From Pseudopyrenochaeta lycopersici (taxonomy: Eukaryota > Ascomycota > Dothideomycetes > Pleosporales > Pseudopyrenochaetaceae): a DNA stretch of 64,000 nucleotides. The stretch spans positions 124,001-188,000 of the forward strand of contig NHZP01000063.1 of the NCBI GenBank assembly GCA_003313425.1. The letters are read 5' to 3'. A program made the translations under genes and the position numbers. The notes beneath the pieces are model-generated. The model searched no databases. It was given only the letters and a program-made list of their open reading frames with translations, and was not told the origin of the DNA. Positions 49,110 to 60,796 of this stretch are shown here, piece by piece. How positions within the stretch are numbered: position 1 is the first letter of the stretch; the number at the start of each line of letters is the position of its first letter.

Positions 49110-51763
49110 CTAATCGTACTCCTGCAAATAGTCGTTAATTTGGCAAAATGTAAGCTCTTCAGCTGGCTGAGGCGTTGACCAAAGTTCAGGCCTCTTGGAC
49201 GGTCGGATACCCAGTCTCTTCCAGGATCGGAGACTCTGTAGGGCGCTCATGAGATCTGGCTGCATGCGTAATCGTCGTACCCTAAGGAGATCTCCAAGTT
49301 CGCTAAACGTCCGCTCGCAATCTGCTGCTGCTGCTGGGATGGATAGGATATTGATCGCAAAACGTGAGAGGACTTGATACTGCTGTTGCTTCGTCAACCA
49401 ATACTTTATCGGGTCCTTTGCAAGCTCCTGGGTCTCCCCTAAGGGAAGCTCAGCCTTCCAGTGATCATACTCATCGTCAGTCTCTTGGAGTTGTTCCAAA
49501 TCCTTCATTGTAGCCTTCATGAAGTCCGATCGACTAGCTGCGTAAGCAGTGCGTTGTTTCTTAGGTGGAGGAGACGTAGCTGCCTCGGGAGATGCCTTTC
49601 GAACTTCCTCATCTTTCCAGGCCTTCCACAATTGGTTGAAGCCTCGTTCTACGTCGTTGATCCAGCCCTCTCGGGGATGAGGCTCATCAGAGTTGTTGTA
49701 ATCGTCAGGAACTCTCCACGCGGCATCTACGAAGTTCTTGTACGCAGGATGGAGTCGGCAGGCAGCATAGTATGCTGCGGACATGTTGAGCTTGCTGTAA
49801 TATTCATCAATCTTTAGGTAAGCAGCGTTCAGATCAATGAGCAAATGATCTTCTGGGGCATCGTCGTCCTCGTAGTCTACCTCGCGAAGCTGATCCCGGA
49901 GATCTTCCAATTGTTTAAGGAGCCACTCAAACGTTGGAATAACCTCCCAAATTGCTCCACACGTGCCAGCCTTGCCGCGGCCCTCCATAAAGCTTGTGGC
50001 CTCTTTGAAGGGCGCGAGAAGCTTCTTGTATTCATTGATCGTAGCCCAATCGCCAGCAGTAAGTCCTCTTTCCTGGATGAACAACCGGGGCTTCTTCTCC
50101 TCGCTTTGACGCTGCGAGTGAGTCCTACACCGAGTACTAGCAGTTTCGCGATTGTACTCTGCTGTCTTGTAGGTGATGTAGTCGTCAAGTGGATTCCGGA
50201 GATCGACTGCTCTCGCAAAACAGTCATAGTAGGTATTCCACCTAGTTCGCGCAGGCTTGATGGGCTCCTTTAGATCGGGATCCTCGTTGAGTCGGACGGC
50301 CTCGTCGCGTTGAAAACCATCTAAGATCTCCCGAGCTTGTGGCGTACAAATAGATGCCAGGACATCTAGCAGAACTGCGATAGGGCCTGCCTGCCTCCAC
50401 TCCTCCATAAACTCCTCCCCATTCGGTAAATTGATGCCGGAGTTTTCGAATGCCTCGCGGTCTTTGCCAAAAATAACCTGCTGAGCTCCGAGATTCAGGA
50501 TATGGCATGTACAACGCAGCCGACGGTGCCTTAGGCTGAAGCTAAACTCGTCTGCCAAAGCCTCAATTGCTTTGTCGTTGTTTGTCGCATTGTCAAGGAC
50601 AAAGTAGCCAAGCTGCTCCTTCGTGATTCCCATACCTGGGCATATGGTTATAATATGGTTATTCGAATAACTGGTTACGCTATCGCTAGCGTGCCGAAGT
50701 CTTGCCTAGCCAATCAGCTGAGCTGGTGTTACTAATGACCTCCATTGGACTTGCTGAAAAGGGCTTTGGTACGCTAGCGATAGCATAACCAGTTATTCGA
50801 ATAACCATATTATAACCATATGCCCAGGTATGGTGATTCCAAATGTTTGGAGCGTAGAGCTCACAATTGAGGCAATATTAGCACCTGAATGTTGACCAGA
50901 GAGCATAGGAAGCCCAAGAACGTAGTCCTGGAGGACACCAGCCTCGTCTAGGTGATGTACGCAGATCCCCGTTAACGCACGTTTACTACCTATCGAAGTC
51001 CAATTGTCGAACGTAATATGGATAAGAGATCGGGCCTTCTTTAGGTAATCAGCCACGATAGGTAAATAGGCATTGTATTCGGAGATAATGTGATCCCGGA
51101 GTGATTGGTGGTTCCTCCAAAGGTGTGACTCAGCCAACGGGTTGGACATTTGTATCATCTCTCGGAAATACGGCGATTGATTACACGGAGGGATTGATTT
51201 GTTGCAACTACCCAGTTCTGTACTGCCTGGAGGAAATCGTCGCGAGAAAACGATTGGGCGAAGACGTTGGCCACATCCTGAGGTACATTGAGCTTCTGAG
51301 ATTGCTACATATGGGCGAGGATAGATGTGTGATTCTGGAGTTTCTTAAGCTCGATTTTACCGTCTTTGTTGTACCCTTGGCCTGCCTTCTGCTGCTCAAG
51401 GTGTCTAGCAATTGCTGACGTCGATAGTTCAACTTTATAGAGCCCTCCTGTCATCTGGTGCTGATGACAGTACTTGCAGAGCCAGTACAGCGCATCCCGC
51501 TTCCGGTGCCACACGCGCCACCCATATAAGAAAACCCAGCTTTTATGACTTCGACGAGCTTCGTACGCAGGCGTTTGAAGGTGTGGGACGCGTTTCCAAT
51601 CGAGCCCTTCGTACTGTAGGTCGTAGGCAGTAGGTTCAGGCGTTACGGTTGATTCATCGCGTTTGGCATCGGTGGCATGGTTAGATGTGGGCACTCTAAC
51701 GGGATTTTGGGAATCTACTTGGGAGACCCGCTCCTCAAAAGCCTTGGAGAGGTTGCGATTCAT
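49110..51763 (-). pseudogene. hAT transposase 3, interrupted
   Basis: The start is MNRNLSKAFEERV at 51763, with a BED-type region (YWLCKYCHQHQ, ARHLEQQKAGQG). A TAG stops the frame near 51305; a frameshift and another stop lie near 51150-51170. The catalytic domain begins with HITFDNWTSIGSKRA and continues to LQTFGIT, where a MITE is inserted. After it the frame continues as GITKEQLGYFVLDNATNND, RRLRCTCHILNLG, TRWNTYYDCF and AADCERTFSELGDLL to the stop at 49110. Removing the MITE and one 8 bp duplication restores reading across that point, so the MITE entered an already related open frame. It is closest to hAT 2 by motif wording. Confidence 0.9.
50631..50832. mobile_element. MITE with 65 bp inverted repeats inside hAT 3
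   Basis: A 202 bp element whose ends start CATACCTGGGCATATGG and match over 65 bases with two mismatches. It is flanked by the 8 bp direct repeat GTGATTCC (50623-50630 and 50833-50840). It has no coding sequence. The 8 bp duplication suggests a hAT-type source. Confidence 0.93.
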
Positions 51764-52113
51764 CTTATGAGAGAGTCTAGAGTTGATTCTAGGATAGAAT
51801 ATAGCGTACTATTGGTTTAAAGGTGAGGCAGAGTCAGGTGTTAACCAATTGACGCGATGTCGATGTTGGGAAAAACACGCTAAAATTTAAACTCCGAAAG
51901 TAAAGCCGATAGGTTAGACGCCAACACTAAGGATCTATCATTAAATCGCCAAAAGTTCAGCAATACAGATGCTAACAAGCCAATCCAATCAATCTCCAGC
52001 TTTTAGGGTTGATTGATTGGTAAAATTTAGTCTCTTGGATTGATTGGATTGATTGCTTAGTAATCAATCCTAACAATCAATCTTCCAATCTGGCTTGGTT
52101 GTTAACAACTCTG

Positions 52114-53066
52114 GATATGCCCTGCTGGATTCCTCCCGTAAGTCCTTGGACCCACCATATAATCAAGTCATTGATCGCCTGTCCAACCTTGCCATTGTTC
52201 ATCTGACATACCGTCTGTGACAAGGCTAGACTCCTGCGACCGATCTCATCGACTGTTGTGATGCTTTTGCTGACGAGTCCTTGCATGACTTTGTGCTCCC
52301 TCTCGAACCGATATGCGTGTCCAATGAAAAATTTTATGTATGGCAAGAGGAATTGTATGAGGACGAATGCTTGGAAGATGAGAGTAGCGGTGATCTGGTG
52401 GAGAACAGATGGGTTTTGAACGGGGCCCTCGAGGACAACATCCGTCTGCCGCGAAAAAGGGACGAGGGCGTGGGCCTTGGGATCGTTCTGAGGGTTAAGG
52501 ATGCCGGCCGGAATGGCGGCCTGGATACTCAACGTCTCCTCCGGTGTGACGTCCGAGGGAAGCCCTCTTACTAAGTATATCATGCCATGCATATATAGCT
52601 GTCGAATGAGAACGGCTAAGGCATCGCTGTCTTCCCGGGCGGGGTCATTAGATTCTTGGTAGGCTTGGTTCAAATGGCTGATCCTTAAGAGAGGTTAGCT
52701 ATGCGTAACAGAATACATGCACTACAAATACCTTGATTTGCGTATTTCCAGTTGACGCCGCTTTCTGTCTCAGAGAGAGCGAATGGAGGAGGCGCGGATC
52801 TCGACGACTCAGGATGCTCAGATACATCGTCTCTGAAGCCAATTTCCTCTACGTCCGTGGATACAGCCGAATTTCGATTCGGTATAGCACTACCGCTGAC
52901 CGGCCTTGACGTATATCGCGGTGGAGCTGTGGGTGGTCCAGTCAGCTCAGTAGCTGTGCTGGTACTCTTGATATAGATAGCCTTTCCATGGAGGTCGCTG
53001 ATAGATCGTCGGATAGAGGGCAGTGTTGGGATGCGGTCCCCGACAACCGCAGGGAGGACAGAGTAT
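52114..53066 (-). pseudogene. Conserved fungal membrane-associated protein, truncated at both ends
   Basis: The 5' exon (about 53060-52733) reads LPSIRRSISDLHGKAIYIKS, a low-complexity linker and ESGVNWKYANQ. The 3' exon runs LNQAYQESNDPARED, FIxQLYMHGMIYLVRGLPS-like and TPEETLSIQAAIPAGI blocks, a hydrophobic segment LIFQAFVLIQFLLPYIKFFI, and WWVQGLTGGIQQGI. I recall an uncharacterised fungal family of this layout with one or two membrane segments, but know no function. An intron between the exons (about 52688-52733) seems one base out of frame. The N-terminus is cut by hAT 4 and the last residues by hAT 3, which supply foreign codons. No start codon is visible. It is not expected to be functional. 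Confidence 0.7.
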
Positions 53067-55897
53067 CAGGGTTGCTATGTATATTTTACTATTCATGAAT
53101 AAAATACTATACATAAACTATTCACGATGAATATGTATAGTTTTGAGGGCATGAATATGATTTGTATAATACATATATTCAGTCAGAGATTTATATATGA
53201 AATAGCTAGAAATTTGAAAGATTTCAAGTACAATTAGCTCTCAATATGAGGCTATTCGGCTACAGTGCATGCCCTATACTAGAAACGTGATAGGGTACTT
53301 GGCATTTACACACTGGGTCCTGTACTACTAAAATACATCTTACCTATCAAATCTATTAATAATTTGATCCTAATGTCGTCGTCAACACCCGAACCTTCAT
53401 TAAATACATCAATTGTAGCCTCTGACAATTCGTCTGACGTATCCGAACTTGATTCTGCGTTGTTTGACGGCCTTACTGTCGCGGAAGACTCTACCCAGGC
53501 TGATGCCCTAATACGCCCCCGAAAACAACGTTGTATACGAGCCAAGTCAACATGGGACCTATAGAGGAGGCCAAAGGAAGGTGAATTAAAGAAAAGGGGT
53601 AACCGGAACTGCTGGTACTGCTCAATCTGTAATAAAATGGAATATTTAAGTGGAAACGCGCGTACGCACCTTAAGGAACACCATGGGATTGTTATAGCTC
53701 CTGAAGGCAATCTCGTTAGGAAAGCTTCCGGAAATAATATTCAAAATATGATGCAGAAGCAGGCAATCCGTGCAGAAGCTACAGCCCAGAAGAAGCTGGA
53801 TAGGCAGCTTAAAGAGTGCATTAATAAGCCCCTGGTTCGAGAGGCCCTCGCAGAGCTTATCGTCGTTCGAAACCTTCCGTACAGTGCAGTAACCTGGCCA
53901 GAGCTACATGCACTTATCCAATCGGTAAATTATATGGCCAAAGACGTTCTTCCAACTAGCCATACGACTATTAGTAATATAATTCGCGAATCGTACGAAT
54001 TAGATAAAGAGATGCTTAAGAAGAAGCTCAAGACATCTATCTCATCCATACACTTAGCGCTCGACGTCTGGTCGTCACCAAATCGGAAGAACTTTCTAGC
54101 GATAGTGGCACATTTTGTCGGTTCAGAATTCAAGCGTCGTAAGGCTCTCCTTGCTCTACCCTACCTACCTGATAGCCACGGTGGTGACGATCAAATTGAC
54201 CCTCTATGGAATGCGATTACCGAGTACGAAATACTAAATCAGATTGGCTACTGCGTCGGCGATAACCACGGTTCGAACGATCTACTATTAAGGCGCCTTG
54301 CCCGTCGCCTTGATGAAGCAGGATTCGCTACCTATTTGAACGCTACCCAGCGTCGAATTCGCTGCCATGGCCATGTAATCAATATAGCCATACAAGCCTT
54401 CTTCTTCTGCCCAGATAAGGCGGCTGTACAGGCCGCATTCGAAGCTGCTAGAAAGCAACTTCAAGACAACGACACTATCGATCCGGATGATATAGATGCG
54501 ATCGTTCAGAAACAATTCCGAAAGTCAAAGCTTGGCAAATATGCATTTCGCAAGATGAGGCCTATTGGTAAGCTTCATAACACTGTAGTTACTATTCGAT
54601 CCACCAATGCACTCTACCAAGCGTTTGTACGGCTCGCTGGCCGTATTATACCTCTAGACAACGAGACTCGATGGAATTCTTGGTACACAATGATAAAAGT
54701 AGCGCTGCTACTTAAGCGCTATATAATCAAGTTTCAGGAAGAGCACTACACTAAGTTTGATGATGATATACTATCACCAAGCGACTGGGCGCTTCTGCAA
54801 GACGTTGCGAACTTCTTCCAACCGTTCGAGCGTATTACCAACGAGGTACAGCGTGATAATGCGACCCTAGATCAAGTTTTATTTAGTATGGATTTCCTAG
54901 GATCGCATTTCCGGGCGTCAGATGTATGCACAGTAGTTATTTACATAGTCGCAATCACTAACTCGCGATAGGTCAAATACGCCGGCCAGCCGAAGTTACA
55001 CAACGCGATTGACGCCGCATGGGCAGCCTTTGATGTGTATTACAGCCTTACCGACAAAGTAGTAGTGTACGGCGCAGCCCTATTACTCGCACCTCATCGT
55101 CGCATGCATACTTGAAGCGGGAGTGGAAGACAGATTGGAAGAAGAAAACTATTGATGCAACACGCCGACTTTGGGTGAATCAATACAAAGATAAATACAC
55201 TGCCGATGAAATACTAGATAGTGAGGATAGGAACAAGGAACCTGATGCGTACGACCTATTCGAACGAGCTCATGCGATGAATTCGTTCGTCGACGAATTC
55301 GAACACTTCATCAATAGCCCACCGCTGGCCAAGCTACCTACTGGAACATCATCGCTAGACTGGTGGCTGCAGCCAGCCAATCGCCAGGCCTACCCGTCGC
55401 TCTCTCGTATGGCTATTGAGATCCTCTCTATTCCAGCTATGTCGGCAGAGCCGGAAAGGATCTTTTCCGGCGCCCGGAGGACTATAAGCTGGTCAAGATT
55501 CAAGCTTGGCGCTGCTACTATAGAGAGGAGTGAGTGTTTGAAGAGCTGGCTTCGTACAGGGATTGCTGCCGACTGGAGGAGGGAGCTACTGGACAGGCTG
55601 GATGAGGATGAGAAGAATGATGAGAACCAAGAGGTATTTGATGACGACAGCGACGGCTACACCACTACACCAAGCCAGGACTCGCGATAGAACTTTTGGC
55701 AGAACTCTACAGCCTCAAATCAAGGCCATATCACCTATTAGGTAAACTCTCGAACTTCAATACCTTGCCAAGACTGGTGATAGCTGCTTACTAATGTAAT
55801 TCATGAATATGATTATGAATTGAATAGCGACAGCTGAATATGTATATGTATTGAATATAGGCCTACTATTCAAATCATTCAATACATGGCAACCCTG
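53067..55897 (+). mobile_element. hAT transposon 4
   Basis: Termini CAGGGTTGCYATGTAT at both ends, with CATGAATA/TATTCATG-like subterminal words. Encodes a nearly complete transposase. The flanks cagagtat and atcgtcgt differ: the left is a cellular gene, the right the N-terminus of another hAT. Confidence 0.88.
53373..55690 (+). pseudogene. hAT transposase 4, few lesions
   Basis: From Met 53373 a BED-type finger (WYCSICNKM, ARTHLKEHHGI) precedes the catalytic domain: IHLALDVWSSPNRKN, GYCVGDNHGSNDLL, RRIRCHGHVINIAIQAF, TRWNSWYTMIK and the C-terminal MSAEPERIFSGARRTISW. A TAG lies near 53562 before the finger. A standard intron (about 54924-54970) joins SD to VKYAGQP. A one-base deletion near 55105 shifts the frame before LKREWKTDWKKK. 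Three small lesions thus separate it from an open frame. It is close to hAT 5 in motif wording. Confidence 0.88.
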
Positions 55898-56474
55898 ATC
55901 GTCGTACAGGTAGAAATTCTACTGCTGGATTGATTGCTGATACTGTTGGAGAGCTTTGCTGACTATCAATTAGCTCAATAGGTTGTGAGTTGGTGCCTGT
56001 ACAGCGCGTAACGCGTACGCGTTTTGCAGGCCGTTCAGCGGAGCCTGCAGCGCGCTTGGTGCCTTTTTTGGCGGGCATAATAGGTAGTAGGCAACGGCGG
56101 CGACGACAACGAGGACTATAAACACAATAACACTAAGGCGTAGGGATATAGACGTCGTGATAGGCGTAGAACAGTAATAGGCGCGGTATTCTATACAGAA
56201 ACGCGTTACTTAGACGCGTAGGATGACTAAGAATAGGCCTACTGCCAACCGCAACACCAAAAATCGTATAACAATATTAATCGCTAGGTTCACACATTAC
56301 CGTATACGGATAATATGCACGGGCTCCTAAGTTATTCAAGTTTCCCAATCAAGTTTTCTATCCAAACTTGAGTTGATTGGTAGAATCGTATGGGCAAACT
56401 TGAGTTGATTAAATTGGCTTGGCACCAAGTTGAACAATCAAGTTTCCCAAATAGTTTGATTGTTACGAACTGTG
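55898..56474 (-). pseudogene. hAT N-terminal fragment with one terminus
   Basis: Met 56078 begins MPAKKGTKRAAGSAERPAKR, a basic N-terminus like that of hAT 2, and is cut after about 60 codons by hAT 4. The right end at 56474 reads CACAGTTCGTAACAATCAAAC inward, related to the hAT 2 and hAT 3 tips, with CAATCAAGTTT-type subterminal repeats. The remainder of this hAT is not on the other side of hAT 4. Confidence 0.75.
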
Positions 56475-57274
56475 GTCCATATATCTGTAGCACGCCTCTT
56501 TCTTGACTTTACGTCCCTCACGGCTACAGTCAGGTCGATGCGGTTTGTTATTGAGGAAGCGCCCATAGGCTAGAAGCATACTTGGGCATTGTAGAGTGAG
56601 CTCTACCTACTCTACCCACTCCTGATTGGTCAATCAGATCTCATCATTTGATAAAATTGTAAGATTGTCGATGCTGAAGTCCTTGAGGAGTCGTCTAATA
56701 TTATTGATTTTGCTCAATATATATTGTGGTGACCTCTCACGTGAGTTCATATGCAAACCGAACACGCTGCCTGCTACTGCCTACCAGCAGCCTACTTGGG
56801 ACTACATTGAATAGCTCACTCCTTTGCATGTTATATAGCTAGAAAAATTTGCAAGGAATCAACTTAGTTCTCATCTCCTTCCTTGTCTGTTACAGTGACG
56901 CGTCAACACTTTATATCCCAAGGCTTTTCAGCACGGCCGATAAGCAGATGAAAACACGAAACCCTAGGTTACTCGTTTGCAAGTCTAGTTCAAACACGTG
57001 GCTGCACGCGTTGTCCTATTTCTGTCGCTAGAGTGCCGCAAATCTCCGAGTCGAAAAATCTTGTTGCCGAAAACGGATCAAGTCGCGAGCGCATAGTTTG
57101 CAATCTGCTGTGCGAGTAAGCTTATTCTCACGTTGGATTCGCAAACTTGTCTAGATGGGGACTTAGAGCGGCTGAATACTGGTTCAGTGGCACTGTGGAG
57201 GTGGTACATTTTTGGCTTTTAGTCCTACTGTAAAGTTCTCGCAACGTAGTCAATGCGGCATCCACAGGTGTGGC
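56475..57274. other. Gene-free interval
   Basis: No gene recognised. At about 56891 tacagtgacgcgtcaa resembles the terminus of the mariner-type relic at 32.1 kb, but no partner end is evident. Confidence 0.4.
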
Positions 57275-59908
57275 CAGTGTTGCCAACCATATATTGTATT
57301 GGTAAGCATTGCAATACATATTGCAATACTGTAAACAATCCATAACAATATAGATTTTAACAATCCATACAGTATTGCAATACAAGTGGCTCGTGCACTC
57401 GGTGTTTTTGACCGGCACACAAACCTGATCAAAATTCAGCTCCAGTTGGTACGAATGTGTACGGCCTAACATGACATCTTCTGCTGACCATATGTTAATT
57501 GATGAACTTGAGACCCCCTAAACCAATGATTCTTCCCTCTCTGAGCTTGATGGCGCCCTATTCGAATCTGACAGCTGTTACGGTGACGACGCCTCCACTC
57601 AATCCTCTGATCACTCCACCCTCCCGGGGAAGCCACACAAACGGAAGCTTAAGGCTGTTAATCTATGGTCTTACGCGCGAAAACCAGGCGCTGGTCAGCC
57701 CGAACGAGACTCAAAGAACCGGGTTCTATGGTATTGCAAGCTCTGCAGCTGGAGCAACCCAATTACCACGAATGCCCGCAAAGCATATGAAGGAAAAACA
57801 TGGCATTGACATTACTGAGGATACTAGTCTGATCAAGAGAGCTACAAAGCACAGCCTTCATGCTGCTTTTGCAAGGCAAGGCAAGCTTGCTGCCGAAAAG
57901 TTAGAGGAGAAGAAGAAACACGTGCTTCAAGAGGTGGTGGATAAGGAGGTAGTTCGCGAGTGTCTTGCCCGATTAATTGTCATGAGGAATCTCCCCACAA
58001 CGCTGTGCAATGGCCGGAGCTTCGAGCCCTGCTGCTTGCAGTTAACTACTACTGCGAAGACGCGCTCATAGATTCTCATTCAACCGTACCAAAGATGATC
58101 ACCGAGTCCTTCCTCCTTGAGAAGGCGATATTAAAGCAGAAGCTTGCAACAGCTATATCAAAGATCCACCTATCGATCGATGTTTGGAGCTCACCAAATC
58201 GGAAGAACTTTCAGGCCATCTGCGCTCATTTTGTTGATGACTCAAGAGTCCTTCGGAAAGCTTTGCTCGCTCTGCCGTGCCTCCCAGCAGGACACGGCGG
58301 CGACCTTCAAGTAGCTGAGCTTATAAAGGTTCTTGAGGATTATGAGACTCTTGCCCAAATTGGATACTGCACCGGCGATAATCACGGCAGTAATGATAGG
58401 ATGCTCAGAATCCTCTCAAAGGACTTGTCAGCGCGCGGCATTGAAAATTTGATCCTGTCCAACGCCGAATTCGATGCCATGGTCATGTCATAAATGTCAT
58501 CGTACAGGCATTCCTCTTTGCAAAAGATCAAGAAGCGGTAGATGCAGCGTTCGAGGCCGCTATACGGGCACTTACTGCTGATAATCCTGAGGTTGTTGAG
58601 CTGGATCAGAGGCTTGCTGAGCAGTTCAAGATGGCTGCAGATACTACATGGCGTGAGATTGGAGGACTTGGAAAGATCCATAATCTCGTTATATTCATAC
58701 GTGGCTCAAATGACCGAATCCGACGCTTTGTACAGCTTGCTGGTCGAATGATTCCTATGGACAACGATACACGATGGAACTCATGGTTTCTGATGCTAGA
58801 GGTTGCACTAAGCCTCAAGCTTTATATTACAAGGTTCATGGATGAGTATTCAGACGATCTACAGCTAGATTATCTTACGCCAGCTGATTGGAAAGCCCTG
58901 GAGCGTACGCGTGAGTTTCTCCAACCATTTTGGCGTGTCACCAAGGAAACAGAGGGCGATCGCGCTACTCTTGATCAAACACTCTATACTATGGATTTCC
59001 TTGTGAACCACTTCAAAGCTTCAGAGGTAAGATGTATATTGTTTATAGTGATTTTCTACTAACTATCCCTAGGCAAAATACGGGAACGATCCACAGCTAC
59101 TTAGTAGTATTCGTACTGGCTGGTACGCATTTGATAAGTACTACAGTAAAACCGAAGAGGTTCCTGCCTACGCTGCTGCCTTACTACTCCATCCTTTCCG
59201 GCGGAACGCATACATCGAACGCGTTTGGAAGAAGGCGTGGCAGAAGCCAGCGACTAAGGCGGTAAGGCAGCTATGGAGGGCTGAATATAAAGACAAAGAA
59301 AACGCGCCTGCTGGTTATAGGTCTGCTGAGTCTTCTCAAGAGCCAGACGCCTACGGTCTATGGGACCGAGATCAGTCTATTATGACGAGGCTCAGCGATG
59401 AATTTGAAGCTTTTATCGCTGATGCACCCGTCAACATCGGGTCCCTCACCGCGCTTGAATGGTGGCTTGTCCCAGAACGTCAGATCATGTACCCGAACCT
59501 CTTCCGTATGGCCGTTGATATCCTATCTATCCCACCTATGTCAGCTGAAGCTGAACGAACCTTTTCAGGCGCACGGCGTACAATCTCATGGCAGCGGATA
59601 AGGCTCGGTGCAGATGTAGTTCAAGAAACAGAGTGCCTCAAGTCATGGATTCGAAGCGGGATAACAGTTGGGTGGCCTAAAGCTGAGCCGGAGGACAGAG
59701 CGGAGGATTTAAGAGGTTAAGGACTCAACACCATACTCAGAGCTTGCGATGCCCTTAACAATAGGGCAACATTGGTATACTGGGCCTTAGTTATAGCATT
59801 ACGTCAGCTAGTATTGCAATATAGTTAACCATAACCATATTGATTCTAGCAATACAATACAATCCAATACAGCCAAAATATTGCAATACAGTATTGTTGG
59901 CAACGCTG
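57275..59908 (+). mobile_element. hAT transposon 5
   Basis: Termini CAGYGTTGCCAAC with many TATTGCAATAC subterminal words. It holds a degraded transposase. The flanks ggtgtggc and acggcagg do not match. Confidence 0.87.
57471..59720 (+). pseudogene. hAT transposase 5, frameshifted
   Basis: Pieces in order: Met 57471 (MTSSADHMLIDELETP) then a stop, a BED-like segment (WYCKLCSW, then HMKEKHGI in a shifted frame), IHLSIDVWSSPNRKN, GYCTGDNHGSNDRM, a frame slip just before RRIRCHGHVINVIVQAF near 58455, TRWNSWFLMLE, a short intron near 59028-59074, then YYSKTEEVPAYAAALLLHP and MSAEAERTFSGARRTISW to the stop at 59720. At least three frameshifts and one stop are present. It is a close relative of hAT 4. 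Confidence 0.88.
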
Positions 59909-60796
59909 ACGGCAGGCCCGCGCAGGTAACGACGAGTGGGAAGTTGAGCAGCTTAAGGAACGATCATAGTTCTCATGGTGCTGAGGGTTATGCGAAGGCT
60001 GCACTGGGCCACGCTGCGCCTCGATGCTGTCTACCGGTCAATCGATGGGCAGGCGCTGGGCGCATCAGGCTGCGGCCTGCTTGGTTGGTTTGGTTTGTAG
60101 AGAGATCGTGACCAACGTCCACGTGCTTCTCCAGGAGCAGTTTGGAACAGACAATGGAGTTGCCAGATTCAAGGACTATTTAGCTTGATCTTTGATGAAT
60201 TTTGATGATGAACGTTGTTGATCGATTCTGTGTTACCTATTTTCTCCTTTTATGGAGTGTGTGCCAAGTGGTTACACCCGAGCTTTGTACTACAATACAG
60301 TATCGCATACCCTCGCTTGTATCTGACAGGAGTGCGCAAGTAGTTCTCCATTGGCTAGTTGATGGCCTAGAGTGCTGAAGCCCATATACAAAATAATGGA
60401 GAGATTTGATTGCATTATTTACTGGTACAAATACATGATGCTCTATCGGCATCGACGTTGAGTTAAGCGTGCTGTGGTGCCATAATTTGCTGCGAGCCTC
60501 GTCACTGCTTTCGTAAATACGCTCTGCCAAGTCATCCAATGCCATCCCTCGGGGTTAACGCGTTTAACAAGTCCAGGCCAACGCTTCTTGACGGATGTGA
60601 CGTCACGGTGTTCGTCAGCGCATCTCATTAATGGTTACTAAAAGGGCTAGAGTAAGAATATCCCAGTAAGGATGGTTATTAAAAGAAGAAACAAAGTCCC
60701 ACCTTGCGCATCGGTTACCGGTATGCTCCCGCCATAATTACCCGGACCACCCGCTCGTTGCTTTATCCTCTCAAGCTCACCACCACGTATAACAAC
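59909..60796. other. Gene-free interval
   Basis: No gene recognised on either strand. The last 100 bases would hold the promoter of the oxidoreductase gene. Confidence 0.45.

Larger units (their letters stand above)
48969..52113 (-). mobile_element. hAT transposon 3, carrying a MITE
   Basis: Termini CAGAGTTGYTA at both ends, with dense GGATTGATTGGATTGATTG subterminal repeats inside. Encloses a broken transposase and a 202 bp MITE. The flanking octamers cgcttaat and gatatgcc differ. Its right end truncates a cellular gene at 52114. Confidence 0.88.
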
